A stretch of 64,000 bases of DNA from Photobacterium rosenbergii (GCF_003026455.1 NZ_PYMB01000009.1:62001-126000), one strand, 5' to 3'; shown: positions 33,403 to 41,287, counted from the first letter of the stretch. The notes: generated by a model not told the origin, from the sequence alone. Program-made: numbers and translations.

Positions 33403-33657
33403 ATGATTTTAATTGTATTTTTTGTAATATGGTTAGTCTGGTTTTTCTATAATCTGCAGCGTTTCGAGCAGGCCTCACATGAAGAAATGGAGGAGGTAAC
33501 CGAAGAGCGAGAATGCCTGGAATTATGCCGATGCAGCCTTGGCAACTATGGACCTGTGTTGCCCGAGCATATCCAGGACTTTATCGAAGCTAAGTATTTC
33601 TATTCAAGGTTCGATGCTAACTCTGAAGACGGTACAGATCGTTCTTGTAGGAGCTAA
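33403..33657 (+). CDS. small single-pass membrane protein, unknown
   Basis: The 84-residue product has one N-terminal membrane segment (ILIVFFVIWLVWFFYNL, about residues 2-18), then an acidic stretch EEMEEVTEEREC and a cytoplasmic-looking tail with three cysteines (CLELCRC). No family is recognised. The ribosome site is weak (AGG at about 12 bases). It stands alone, 170 bases after the small-RNA terminator, at the edge of the segment that interrupts the alginate locus. The composition is that of a real membrane-anchored protein but coding status is not certain. Confidence 0.5.
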   Translation: MILIVFFVIWLVWFFYNLQRFEQASHEEMEEVTEERECLELCRCSLGNYGPVLPEHIQDFIEAKYFYSRFDANSEDGTDRSCRS

Positions 33658-33714
33658 CGGTAGGCAGGTTTGATGATTAAGAAGCTAGATAAGCGAACTT
33701 TGAAAGTATCAAGC

Positions 33715-33870
33715 CTAGCCACTTAAAGCCTGTCGAAACACTTCTCTTTGCTCACGCATAAACTCAATAAACAATTGCGATTTCAGTGGGAGGTACTTCT
33801 TGTCCGGGTAGACGAGCAGGAAATAAGCCACGTAACTTCCGTGACTTTGCCAGGGAGTTTGCGACTGTGA
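33715..33870 (-). pseudogene. Remnant of a LysR-family regulator, C-terminal end only
   Basis: On the minus strand, 51 codons read SQSQTPWQSHGSYVAYFLLV, then YPDKKYLPLKSQLFIEFMRE and QREVFRQALSG before TAG at 33715. This is the typical end of a LysR effector domain (YP-x-x-x-x-LP-K-x-x-x-FI-F). A stop codon lies immediately upstream in frame and no DNA-binding domain is present, so only the 3' end of the gene survives. It abuts the RibD-like gene and marks a past deletion or rearrangement here. Confidence 0.72.
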
Positions 33871-33889
33871 TTACTCGCTAAGTGTCAAA

Positions 33890-34315
33890 TCAAGATTTGC
33901 CAAGGTAGGGGCTAAGGAATTGGCTCACTTGCGCTTGGCATAGCCCCACTTCAACTGTCACACCTGCCTGTTCGAGGATAGCGATTCCTTTTCCGCTGTT
34001 TCTCGGGTCGGGGTCGAGCATGGCAACCACGACATGCCTTATCCCCGCTTCGGCCAGTGTTTTGGCGCAGGCGGGAGTCCGGCCGACAAAAGAGCACGGC
34101 TCTAGCGTAACGTAGGCTGTTACCCCTTCCATAGCGCCTGAATAGGCATTCAACGCCTCGACTTCGGCATGGTTACCCCCAATCTTCTGGGTATGGCCTT
34201 CGGCGACTATCTGGTTGCCTTTAACCAACACACAGCCAACCGGTGGGTTGGGTTGGCAGTCTGGCAAAGCTTGCTGTGATAGCTCTAGGGCGCGAAGCAT
34301 GAATTTTTCAGGCAT
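33890..34315 (-). CDS. RibD-like deaminase domain protein
   Basis: The 141-residue product is a stand-alone cytidine-deaminase-fold domain like the N-terminal half of RibD. The zinc motifs are GNHAEVEAL (His-Ala-Glu) and LEPCSFVGRTPACA (Pro-Cys-x8-Cys), and NPPVGCVLVKGNQIVAEGHT is the usual RibD opening. It lacks the reductase domain, so it is not a complete riboflavin enzyme. ATG 34315 is better than 34366, which has no ribosome site. It is 28 bases short of the LysE-type gene on the same strand once that upstream frame is ignored. The substrate is unknown; a pyrimidine or other amino-heterocycle is likely. Confidence 0.82.
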   Translation of the reverse strand: MPEKFMLRALELSQQALPDCQPNPPVGCVLVKGNQIVAEGHTQKIGGNHAEVEALNAYSGAMEGVTAYVTLEPCSFVGRTPACAKTLAEAGIRHVVVAMLDPDPRNSGKGIAILEQAGVTVEVGLCQAQVSQFLSPYLGKS

Positions 34316-34393
34316 TGATTGTGTATCTCTGTAACGGGGATCAGGTGGGTATATTACCTGAACCATCAGAGAACGGGGTAATGCTAACGGGTA

Positions 34394-35005
34394 TTAGCCA
34401 AGTTGTTCAAACAGTTCGCCAATCACTGGCAAGATAGAGAGAACCAATAAACCGGACATGGATAAATTAAACCATTTGCGGTAGGTATCATTGTTCAAAT
34501 ATCGCTTGAGCCATGAGCCGAAATATAGCCAGATTCCCACACTGGGAAAGGAAATAATCAAAAATGTACTGGCTAAAATCAGCGTCTGGGTGGTGAATTC
34601 ACTGCCTGAAACGGTAAAAGCAGCAATGGCTCCAGTTGCAACTACCCAAGCCTTGGCATTGACCCATTGAAATAAAGCGCCGTTGAGGAAAGTCAGTGGT
34701 TCAGATTGATCTTTTGCTCCAAAACCGTCCTTTGAGCTTGAAATCAACCATGCCAAGTAGAACAAATACAATACGCCTGCAATTTTGATGATGGTGTGTA
34801 GGCGCGGGAAAAGCTCGAAAATCTGGCCGAAGCCAAAACCGACAAGTAGCAACATGAAAGAGAAGCCAACGCATATTCCGCATAATACAGGCAGGCTCTT
34901 TTTGATGCCGAAATTAAGCCCCGAGGTCATCACCAGAATGTTATTGGGACCGGGTGTTGCGGATGATACGACCGCAAATAATATTAACGAGAACAAATAG
35001 TCCAT
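34394..35005 (-). CDS. LysE/RhtB-family amino-acid exporter
   Basis: A 203-residue inner-membrane protein with about six hydrophobic segments and the N-terminal signature SSATPGPNNILVMTSGLNFG of the LysE/RhtB exporters. Residues 43-60 (ICVGFSFMLLLVGFGFG) and 73-90 (KIAGVLYLFYLAWLI) are the next helices, again family-typical. Such proteins export amino acids or related metabolites by proton exchange. It is followed on the same strand by the RibD-like deaminase gene, with which it might be co-transcribed. The exported compound cannot be told from sequence. Confidence 0.88.
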   Translation of the reverse strand: MDYLFSLILFAVVSSATPGPNNILVMTSGLNFGIKKSLPVLCGICVGFSFMLLLVGFGFGQIFELFPRLHTIIKIAGVLYLFYLAWLISSSKDGFGAKDQSEPLTFLNGALFQWVNAKAWVVATGAIAAFTVSGSEFTTQTLILASTFLIISFPSVGIWLYFGSWLKRYLNNDTYRKWFNLSMSGLLVLSILPVIGELFEQLG

Positions 35006-35098
35006 TACATCCCCACAGTTGATGATTTAATACAGGTAGGCAGTCTTTCTCTTATTTATATATAGGCAGCTACATATGTGCAATTAGTACCATTGACT

Positions 35099-35506
35099 TT
35101 ACGGGATACTGGTTTCGATATTTAATTGCCCTTCTAGCCCAGCTTCACGGTGGATGCTCAGGGTCTTAAATTCCTCTGAAGAGGTCATATCCAGTAGGGC
35201 TTGCCTAGAAGGGTACTTTACAATGACAAAGGCATCCCATAGCTCATCCACTTCGCCTATTATTAATCCGGTTATATCCGAATAGAAAACGACTTCAGCA
35301 CCGTATTTATCCAAAACTTCCAGCATAGGCTTGCCATAGAGTTTATAAGCCTCTTTACCGGTTAATGTGGTTTCACGGCCATCGGGATAAATGGCTTTTT
35401 CCTTGAACCGGAATAAATTAAGCAGGTGAATTTCGCCACTATCAGGATCATTGCTTAGCCTTTCCACCTGTGAATCAGATGGATATAGCTGATTTAGAAC
35501 TTCCAT
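35099..35506 (-). CDS. DUF1330 family protein
   Basis: The 135-residue cytoplasmic protein has the DUF1330 pattern: IHLLNLFRFKEKA, then YGKPMLEVLDKYGAEVVFY, then WDAFVIVKYPSRQALLDM. This is a ferredoxin-like dimeric alpha-beta barrel fold. No catalytic activity is established for the family. It is a single gene on the minus strand, upstream of the LysE-type gene by 93 bases, with AGAGAA before the ATG. There is no link to the alginate genes on either side. Confidence 0.8.
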   Translation of the reverse strand: MEVLNQLYPSDSQVERLSNDPDSGEIHLLNLFRFKEKAIYPDGRETTLTGKEAYKLYGKPMLEVLDKYGAEVVFYSDITGLIIGEVDELWDAFVIVKYPSRQALLDMTSSEEFKTLSIHREAGLEGQLNIETSIP

Positions 35507-35744
35507 ATTCTCTCCAAGCTTCCAGTGATAGATTAATTGCTGGTACTTTTGCTACTAGCAAAATCTTAATATGAAGAGATGTTAAATAAAGGTAAAGTTT
35601 ATTTTTTAATTGAGGCGATCTTTTTCGAATAATTAACAGCTTCAATGGCATCAAGTGGCCATATAGTGGTATGGGGTAGCTGTTACACATACGGCAATGG
35701 GCAAATCATCTATGCTTATCCTGACGTTGAGCAAATGAGGTGAG
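35507..35744. other. Intergenic gap between DUF1330 and EF-hand genes
   Basis: The 238 bases hold the divergent promoters of the two flanking genes. It is AT-rich. I see no convincing operator, RNA or small gene in it. Confidence 0.5.
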
Positions 35745-35987
35745 ATGATGAAATCGGTGTTGTATGCAATGGTGTTATCGCTTCTGTCTTTTGCCGTCTT
35801 GGCTGAACATCATGGCAAGAAAAAACCATCGTTTGACGAGCTTGATACCAATGGGGATGGCGTGCTGTCACGAGATGAGGTGAAAGGCCCCTTGGCTGAT
35901 CATTTTGATACCATTGATGCTGATGGCGATGGTGTGATTACTAAAGATGAAATGCCAGAAAAGCCTCCTAGGAAGAAGACTTACTAG
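35745..35987 (+). CDS. small exported EF-hand calcium-binding protein
   Basis: The 80-residue product (79 if the second ATG is used) has a signal peptide MKSVLYAMVLSLLSFAVLA cleaved before EHHGKK. Two EF-hand loops follow: DTNGDGVLSRDE and DADGDGVITKDE, each with Asp/Asn at positions 1, 3, 5 and Glu at 12, and a linker of about 16 residues. A basic tail PPRKKTY ends the protein. It should bind two calcium ions in the periplasm. TGAGGTGAG precedes the paired ATG codons. No operon partner is visible; the convergent SDR gene follows after a shared terminator. Confidence 0.88.
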   Translation: MMKSVLYAMVLSLLSFAVLAEHHGKKKPSFDELDTNGDGVLSRDEVKGPLADHFDTIDADGDGVITKDEMPEKPPRKKTY

Positions 35988-36018
35988 CGGGGCTAAAATA
36001 GCTTATCGGAAATGCTGA

Positions 36019-36048
36019 GCAGCGCCATTGCCGGCGCTGCCTTTATTG
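36019..36048. terminator. Hairpin between convergent EF-hand and SDR genes
   Basis: GCAGCGCC (36019-36026) pairs with GGCGCTGC (36033-36040), followed by CTTTATTG. The T tract is modest. Confidence 0.7.
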
Positions 36049-36828
36049 TTAGAGACCCTCTAGCGCTTCCAGTGACTCGGGTAGGATTTGCCCGCCATCC
36101 ACGACCATGGTCTGGCCGGTAATATACCCCGCTTCATCTGAAGCAAAGAACAGGGCGGTATTACCGATATCCTCAACATCTCCCAATCGGTTGAGCGGGA
36201 TGGATGCTGCCATGGTATCGAGGTAGTCCTGCCCGAGATCCTGCAACCCTTCGGTGTAGATATTCCCCGGCATAATGGCATTGATCGTAATGCCGGAGCG
36301 AGCCAATTCAATTGCAGCAGTTTTGACAAAGCCTAGTTGACCAGCCTTAGAGGCGCCGTAGTGCGACCAACCCGGAAAACCGGTTACAGGCCCAGTAATG
36401 GAGGAGGTAACAATGATCCGGCCCTTACTTTGTTCTTTCATAAATGGGGTGACGGCTTTAACGCTCAGGAACAAGCTTTTGAGGTTGGTGTTCATTACTT
36501 CATCCCAATTTTCGGGATCCATATCGTCAAGGCTTGCTTGTGGGAAGATCCCTGCATTGGCACACAGCACATCGATACGGCCATATTTCTCCCTGACAAA
36601 TTCAGCCATTTTCTGCATTTCCTGCCAGTTGCTGACATCAGCCAAGAAGTATTCAGCGTTGAATCCGTGTTGATGAAATTCAGCAATGGCCTGTTGGGCG
36701 GACTCTTCACCACGGGCGACAATAACAAGGTTGGCACCCTGACGGGCAAATACACGGGCGATCCCTTTGCCGATCCCTTTGCTTCCACCTGTGACTATGA
36801 CGGTTTGCCCTTTGATTGTTTTGAGCAT
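36049..36828 (-). CDS. short-chain dehydrogenase/reductase, FabG/UcpA-like
   Basis: The 259-residue SDR has the NAD(P) motif TGGSKGIGKG at about 15-24, the NAG motif in LCANAG, the catalytic Ser in VTSSITGP, the YGASK Tyr-Lys pair, and the C-terminal GQTMVVDGG. It resembles UcpA and 3-oxoacyl reductase-like proteins of E. coli. ATG 36828 gives the usual N terminus; the six extra codons upstream start with TTG and lack a ribosome site. The substrate is unknown. Because the alginate locus lacks a visible DEH reductase and known DEH reductases include SDR proteins, it is a possible but unproven candidate. It is divergent from a Crp/Fnr-like regulator. Confidence 0.88.
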   Translation of the reverse strand: MLKTIKGQTVIVTGGSKGIGKGIARVFARQGANLVIVARGEESAQQAIAEFHQHGFNAEYFLADVSNWQEMQKMAEFVREKYGRIDVLCANAGIFPQASLDDMDPENWDEVMNTNLKSLFLSVKAVTPFMKEQSKGRIIVTSSITGPVTGFPGWSHYGASKAGQLGFVKTAAIELARSGITINAIMPGNIYTEGLQDLGQDYLDTMAASIPLNRLGDVEDIGNTALFFASDEAGYITGQTMVVDGGQILPESLEALEGL

Positions 36829-37179
36829 AATAGACTTTCTTCCCAATTAACGGTGTATAGTAAATTGGGCATGATAATGCGTAATAAGTATATTTTACTG
36901 GACTTAATTGTAAGTTTATTTATACAGCGACATTGGTTCAATTTCTCTGTAAAAAGCTGGAAAAGAAAATGATTTGCAATGATTTATGATTGGTTACAAA
37001 TACAGTGAAGTTCTTGTTACTTTGCCCGCGGTATTGCCCGGCTAAAATTGTACCATGCAATTTTGGCCACAGTGCCAATTGTTAAAATGCACCGCAGGTA
37101 TCAGGATTTGTCATTTTCAGCAGCAAATATATCGGTATCGCAAGGAGGCGGTGGGCACAGTAGGAGTAGATAAGTTTCT
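36829..37179. promoter_or_regulatory. Divergent promoter region, SDR and Crp/Fnr-like genes
   Basis: This 351-base AT-rich gap separates the SDR gene from the Crp/Fnr-like gene. Its one clear element is the dyad at 37044-37064, reported separately. I see no small gene or RNA with support. Confidence 0.55.
37044..37064. promoter_or_regulatory. Candidate operator shared with the alkylsulfatase promoter
   Basis: The 20-mer AAATTGTACCATGCAATTTT (37045-37064) contains the inverted repeat AAATTG/CAATTT around TACCATG. It matches the 20-mer at 39098-39117 upstream of the alkylsulfatase-like gene in 18 positions. Confidence 0.6.
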
Positions 37180-37836
37180 ATGAAAGAACGACTTCAGCAA
37201 ATATATAACCTCTCTGATGACCTGACAGAACAACTCACCCAAGCTGGCACCTTCCGCACTTTCTCGCGTGGGAAATACCTAGGTTTCCAGGGCGAAATTC
37301 CTGATGTCCTCTATCTTCCACTCGACGGTATTCTCTCGCTGCAAGCGCCTTGCGAATCTCGGGATGATTACTTTTATGCAGTGTTCTGCGCGGGGATCCC
37401 GGTTAATGATTTGTTTTTGCTCAACCCGCAGCCGCGGTTTGAATCATTAAAGGCGTTGACGGATGTTACTCTGTTGTCTGTCCCCTTCACTAAAGCCAGG
37501 GAGTTGATGGCGGACTCGTTGGAGTTTTCACATATGATGATGAAGTCAGTATCCAACAAACTCTATACTTTTGGCTGCCTTAATTATATCCAGTCGGAAA
37601 AGAACCCAGAGCAGAAGATACTCAAGTGCCTGCAACAGTTGGCGAGTCTCAACCCCAGAAACCGGGTGTACTTAAATTATCGCAATATTGCCTCCTTGAT
37701 GGTTATCTCTCGTAACACCGTGGCTAAAGTGGTGAAGGATCTCCATAGCCGGGGTGTGTTGGTAGTAGAAAAAAGCTACATTACGTTTCCTGAACAGAGC
37801 GAACTGTGCCAAGCCCCCAGTCATTCGCTGTATTGA
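37180..37836 (+). CDS. Crp/Fnr-family transcriptional regulator (first of two)
   Basis: A 218-residue protein with an N-terminal cupin-like sensor domain (about 25-115) and a C-terminal winged helix whose recognition region is NIASLMVISRNTVAKVVKDL. It lacks the cysteine cluster of FNR and the Arg/Ser set that binds cAMP in CRP, so its signal is unknown. The gene follows a 351-bp promoter region carrying a dyad that recurs before the alkylsulfatase-like gene. A second regulator of the same superfamily follows after 53 bp, so they are probably co-transcribed and may act together. Confidence 0.82.
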   Translation: MKERLQQIYNLSDDLTEQLTQAGTFRTFSRGKYLGFQGEIPDVLYLPLDGILSLQAPCESRDDYFYAVFCAGIPVNDLFLLNPQPRFESLKALTDVTLLSVPFTKARELMADSLEFSHMMMKSVSNKLYTFGCLNYIQSEKNPEQKILKCLQQLASLNPRNRVYLNYRNIASLMVISRNTVAKVVKDLHSRGVLVVEKSYITFPEQSELCQAPSHSLY

Positions 37837-37889
37837 GTATGTACTTCATTTTGCTACGATCAAATAGATAATAGAGGCGAGGATGCAAT

Positions 37890-38528
37890 ATGCAACTTGA
37901 AAACAGGGCTGAACTGGAGCACTTCTGCTCATTATTGACTGAGCAGGACTACCCGAACCTGTACACGGCTTTTATGAAAAATGCTGTCGCCAAGCGTTTT
38001 GAGCCTGGAGAAGTAATAGTTTTTCAGGAAGAGATATTACAGCGTCTGGGTTACTTGAGTGCAGGCGAAGCGGAGATCCACCTTACTTCATTTGAGGGCG
38101 ACACTATTATTGCTGAACGGTTTCCACCGGGCTCTTTGTTAAATGCCCCAAGGTATATCGATGGTAAAGGCTCGCCTGCTGATGTCATTGCAGTCAAACC
38201 ATGTACTGTCCTTTTTCTGCCTTACAGAATGCTGAGAAGCGATTCCATCTTGGATGCAGAAACATTACGGTTGGCAGCGCATACAACGGCGGTACTGTAC
38301 CGGTTGACTGAAAAAGTCTACCGGGCGGCTATGTTGCTGCCTTTGAAAGAGAGAATTATTCATCGCCTTTTTTTGCTAAAAGATGAAAATAATAGTGTAG
38401 ATATTACCGCTGAAAAATTAGCAAGCTATCTTGGGGTAAGTAAATATAAAATCCACCGCTCGTTGAATGAGCTGGAAAAAGAAAGCCGGATTGTAAATAC
38501 CTATGGCTCCGTAACCTTAGTTGAATGA
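37890..38528 (+). CDS. Crp/Fnr-family transcriptional regulator (second of two)
   Basis: The 212-residue protein has the same two-domain plan: a cupin sensor domain with FEPGEVIVFQEE, GYLSAGEAEIHL and FPPGSLLNAP, then a helix-turn-helix ITAEKLASYLGVSKYKIHRS near residue 178. It is only distantly similar to the gene before it. No heme, iron-sulfur or cAMP residues are evident. GAGGCGAGG precedes ATG 37890. Its stop lies three bases from the convergent stop of an exported protein gene, so the two share a 3' boundary without a visible terminator. Confidence 0.8.
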   Translation: MQLENRAELEHFCSLLTEQDYPNLYTAFMKNAVAKRFEPGEVIVFQEEILQRLGYLSAGEAEIHLTSFEGDTIIAERFPPGSLLNAPRYIDGKGSPADVIAVKPCTVLFLPYRMLRSDSILDAETLRLAAHTTAVLYRLTEKVYRAAMLLPLKERIIHRLFLLKDENNSVDITAEKLASYLGVSKYKIHRSLNELEKESRIVNTYGSVTLVE

Positions 38529-38531
38529 AAC

Positions 38532-39035
38532 TTAACTGCGCATCAGTTTTTCTTTTATTTTTATATTATCTTGATGAATAAGGATAATGTTATTTTCAAA
38601 TGCCTCTTGTAGTGAAACGCTGCCGTTAATTATTGCCTGTAAACTGACATGCGTAAGCATGATGGTATTGGCAAGATCCTCCGGCGGCGTAATATCAATC
38701 TCAAGCCTACCTTCATTACTGATACCGTAACTCGACCAAATTGGCACATCTGCCAGCAGTATGTGAACCCCTTCAACCCCATGTAATTCAAGCTTTCGAG
38801 AGAATAACGTTAGCCACCAAGAAGCTCTTTGGAAGGCTGGTAAGCCTTCAAGCTGAGTGACAGGTTTGATGATGCCTGTTTGCTCGGCATACATACCAGC
38901 TAGGGTGAGCTGCATAGTGCCTGGAAGGACTGGGCTATTGTCATCGTATTCCATACTCAGATGAAATGGACATGCAAAAGTGACAGTAGAAAATATAAGG
39001 GCTGCGAAAAAATATGAGACTTTACGTTTTTTCAT
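38532..39035 (-). CDS. exported protein, possible SCP2-like domain
   Basis: The 167-residue product has a signal peptide (KKRKVSYFFAALIFSTVTFA, residues 2-21) and a mature part starting CPFHLSMEYDD. Its C-terminal stretch TIMLTHVSLQAIINGSVSLQ, then EAFENNIILIHQDN, follows the pattern of the sterol-carrier-protein-2-like domain that closes bacterial alkylsulfatases (TLTLPRAALDGLVLG, TSLEDL, GDAQAL). That likeness is by eye and moderate. The gene is divergent from the alkylsulfatase-like gene, which itself lacks this C-terminal domain, so the two could form a split pair in the periplasm. Otherwise the function is unknown. Confidence 0.6.
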   Translation of the reverse strand: MKKRKVSYFFAALIFSTVTFACPFHLSMEYDDNSPVLPGTMQLTLAGMYAEQTGIIKPVTQLEGLPAFQRASWWLTLFSRKLELHGVEGVHILLADVPIWSSYGISNEGRLEIDITPPEDLANTIMLTHVSLQAIINGSVSLQEAFENNIILIHQDNIKIKEKLMRS

Positions 39036-39097
39036 ACATAACTTACTTCATTGCTAAATAATATTTTAGTGAAATATATCACTAAATATTGGAATGG

Positions 39098-39117
39098 AAA
39101 TTGTACCTTGCAATATT
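39098..39117. promoter_or_regulatory. Candidate operator in the sulfatase/SCP2-like divergent promoter
   Basis: AAATTGTACCTTGCAATATT differs at two of 20 positions from the dyad before the Crp/Fnr-like gene (37045-37064). It lies 65 bp upstream of the sulfatase-like start and 63 bp upstream of the divergent start. Confidence 0.6.
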
Positions 39118-39181
39118 CAACAAGAGCATGGTTGATATGCTTTGTGTGAATTGATTATTTCGAAAATGCAAGGGTAAGACT

Positions 39182-40588
39182 ATGTATAAACTTACTTGTG
39201 TTGCAGCGTTAGTTGCAGCCGTCACATCCGCTTCAGTATTTGCCAGCACTTCACTCTCTGTGGACGCTCAAAATGTGGTGAGCCCAACCGGCGCGATTCT
39301 CGCTGAAAGTCTGAATAATAAAGATCAGCAATACACAGAAGCTGTTTATGAAGTATTGCCAGGTGTATGGTCGGTCACCGGCCTTGGCATGGATAACATT
39401 AATGTGATTGAAGGTGAAACCGGCCTCATTGTTATCGACGGTGGTATCAGCCGCGCTTATGCCCAGAAAGCCATGTCGATGCTGCCTGAGAAGGTTTCCT
39501 CCAAGCCAGTAAAAGGCTTTATCTATACCCACTGGCATTACATCTTCGGTGCTGGCGAGTGGAATGTTAGCGATGATACGGTTGTTGTTGCCCACGAGAA
39601 CCATCAGAGCGAACTGACGACCTCGACAGATGCATCCTCACCAACTGCACCAGCCCGTGTCCTTCGTACTCAGATCCAGCTAGGCACCTTCTTGCCGAAA
39701 GAAGGGCAGGATTCGCCATCGGTCACTGGCCTGGTGAATGTTGATATGTCTGATATTTCTGGGTATATGGCACCTACCAAGCTGGTGGGTGATGACGAAA
39801 CCGAGTTCGAAATCGATGGCGTGAAATTTGTTACTCATGCCGGTCATTCGGATACCCTGGATGGTCTGAGCATCTACATGCCAGATCAGAAGGTCAGCAT
39901 CGACAACACATACTGGGCACATGGCTTGTTCAACTTCTCTACCCTGCGCGGCGACCGTTGGCGTGAAGTGGAGTTGATGACCCAGGCAACCCAGTGGCTG
40001 CTTGACCAGGATGTAGAGCATAGCCTGAAAGTGCACGGCAAGCCGGTGTCTGGTGAAATCTTCAAAGAGCAGCTGACGGCACAGATGAAGTCTATCGAAC
40101 TACTGGTTTCTGAAACAGAAAAAGCCATTGGTAAAGGTATGTCACCGGATGAAATCCAATACAACGTGACGTTCCCTGAAGAGCTGGCTAACTCACCACA
40201 CCTAGAGCAAAACTACGGTGAATGGAGCTTCCATACCCGCCGTTACTACAACCAAGCGATGCATTGGTTCGGTAACGACTCTGTCGACCTGCATCCGTTG
40301 GAGCGTAACGATGAAGCACGCCGGATGGTGAAGGCTATGGGTGGTGTGGATCAAGTGATCAGCCAAGCCAAGGAAGCCCACCAAGAGGGGGAATACCAAT
40401 GGTCTGCACAATTGGCGACCTACGCGATCCGTGCCGGAAGTGACGAAGCCAAACAGGTGAAAGCAGACGCGCTGCGTAGCAAGGCACAGTATGCGACGGC
40501 TTCAAATACCCGTAACTGGTACCTGACCCATGCATTGGTACTGGAAGGAAAGCTTGAGCTGCCGATCGTACTGACTGGCGAATACTAA
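39182..40588 (+). CDS. exported MBL-fold alkylsulfatase-like protein, atypical metal site
   Basis: The 468-residue product has a signal peptide (cleavage after VFA, about residue 21) and the metallo-beta-lactamase and helical dimerisation domains of SdsA1-type alkylsulfatases, including NFSTLRGDRWRE and the QWSAQLATYAIRA and TASNTRNWYLTHAL helices. The metal motif, HSHADH in SdsA1, reads HWHYIF at residues 117-122, so the Asp and third His are lost; the later ligand glutamates appear as Asp. It ends before the C-terminal SCP2-like domain (SdsA1 is about 650 residues). It should be periplasmic. The substrate may be a sulfate or other ester; activity is uncertain. Confidence 0.78.
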   Translation: MYKLTCVAALVAAVTSASVFASTSLSVDAQNVVSPTGAILAESLNNKDQQYTEAVYEVLPGVWSVTGLGMDNINVIEGETGLIVIDGGISRAYAQKAMSMLPEKVSSKPVKGFIYTHWHYIFGAGEWNVSDDTVVVAHENHQSELTTSTDASSPTAPARVLRTQIQLGTFLPKEGQDSPSVTGLVNVDMSDISGYMAPTKLVGDDETEFEIDGVKFVTHAGHSDTLDGLSIYMPDQKVSIDNTYWAHGLFNFSTLRGDRWREVELMTQATQWLLDQDVEHSLKVHGKPVSGEIFKEQLTAQMKSIELLVSETEKAIGKGMSPDEIQYNVTFPEELANSPHLEQNYGEWSFHTRRYYNQAMHWFGNDSVDLHPLERNDEARRMVKAMGGVDQVISQAKEAHQEGEYQWSAQLATYAIRAGSDEAKQVKADALRSKAQYATASNTRNWYLTHALVLEGKLELPIVLTGEY

Positions 40589-40647
40589 TCCCTTCGACAC
40601 TTTTTGATTGCATATCAAGTGATTAAATCGCAATTGTTGACATAACA

Positions 40648-40673
40648 AGCTCACCCATTTCGGGTGGGCTTTA
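40648..40673 (+). terminator. Terminator after the alkylsulfatase-like gene
   Basis: AGCTCACCC (40648-40656) pairs with GGGTGGGCT (40662-40670), one G-T wobble, then TTAT. It lies between the sulfatase-like gene and the next gene on the same strand. Confidence 0.72.
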
Positions 40674-40705
40674 TGCCATCTGGACACCTTGATAAGGACA
40701 CTGTT

Positions 40706-41239
40706 ATGAAAACCCTCTTTGCTTACTATCTACACTATTCGATTATTCTCGCCCACCATGTCAAGCCATTTAGAAAGGTGCTTCAGGCAGGTAATACGCT
40801 GCTGATAAAGCTGGTTGTGCGCCAGTATGAGCGTGATGGCCTCAAAGCCTGGCAATCATTTTGGCTCCCTGCTTTTGCCAAGTTTGGTCGCTCGCGGGCG
40901 CCCTATCTTGCCAAGAAAATGGCGATTGATATCAACGACCCGAAATCACTGGGTAGCTACCACGATTTTGAAGATCCGATTCTGGGCGTTGAAGGGCATT
41001 GGGAAACAACAGAAAACGGCCATCCAGTGCGTGTTGAAACCGCCTGTGTGGTGTGTGACGCGCTAAAAGCGGCGACAGAAAACAAGCAATGCCGTGCTGA
41101 CTTTTGCCGCCATGTGGTTGCGGCTATGGAGCAGAATACCGGTGAGGCGCTCAACCCTGACTACCGGGTGGAAATCCATGACTTGATGACAGAAGATGCT
41201 GAGGTGTGCCGTTTTGTCCATAAGATCGAGATAAAGTAA
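40706..41239 (+). CDS. L-2-amino-thiazoline-4-carboxylate hydrolase-like protein
   Basis: The 177-residue cytoplasmic protein has a C-terminal region with conserved cysteines and acidic residues: RVETACVVCDALKAA, then CRADFCRHVVAAME, and VCRFVHKI at the end. This pattern resembles the ATC hydrolase family, which opens the thiazoline ring of an L-cysteine precursor, although the match is from memory and partial. ATG 40706, with AAGGAC six bases before, is used instead of the longer frame that runs through the preceding terminator. It stands alone and is followed by a strong bidirectional terminator. Treat the function as tentative. Confidence 0.5.
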   Translation: MKTLFAYYLHYSIILAHHVKPFRKVLQAGNTLLIKLVVRQYERDGLKAWQSFWLPAFAKFGRSRAPYLAKKMAIDINDPKSLGSYHDFEDPILGVEGHWETTENGHPVRVETACVVCDALKAATENKQCRADFCRHVVAAMEQNTGEALNPDYRVEIHDLMTEDAEVCRFVHKIEIK

Positions 41240-41256
41240 ATATTGCTGATCTATCT

Positions 41257-41281
41257 AAACCTCGCTAATGCGAGGTTTTTT
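41257..41281. terminator. Terminator between convergent genes
   Basis: AAACCTCGC and GCGAGGTTT form a perfect 9-bp stem with a TAAT loop. T tracts exist on both strands, more strongly on plus. Confidence 0.92.
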
Positions 41282-41287
41282 AGTTGT

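Noticed and set aside
36337-36972. 211-codon open frame opposite the SDR gene
   Set aside because: It crosses the SDR start and promoter region; the SDR motifs are intact on the other strand and this frame has none.
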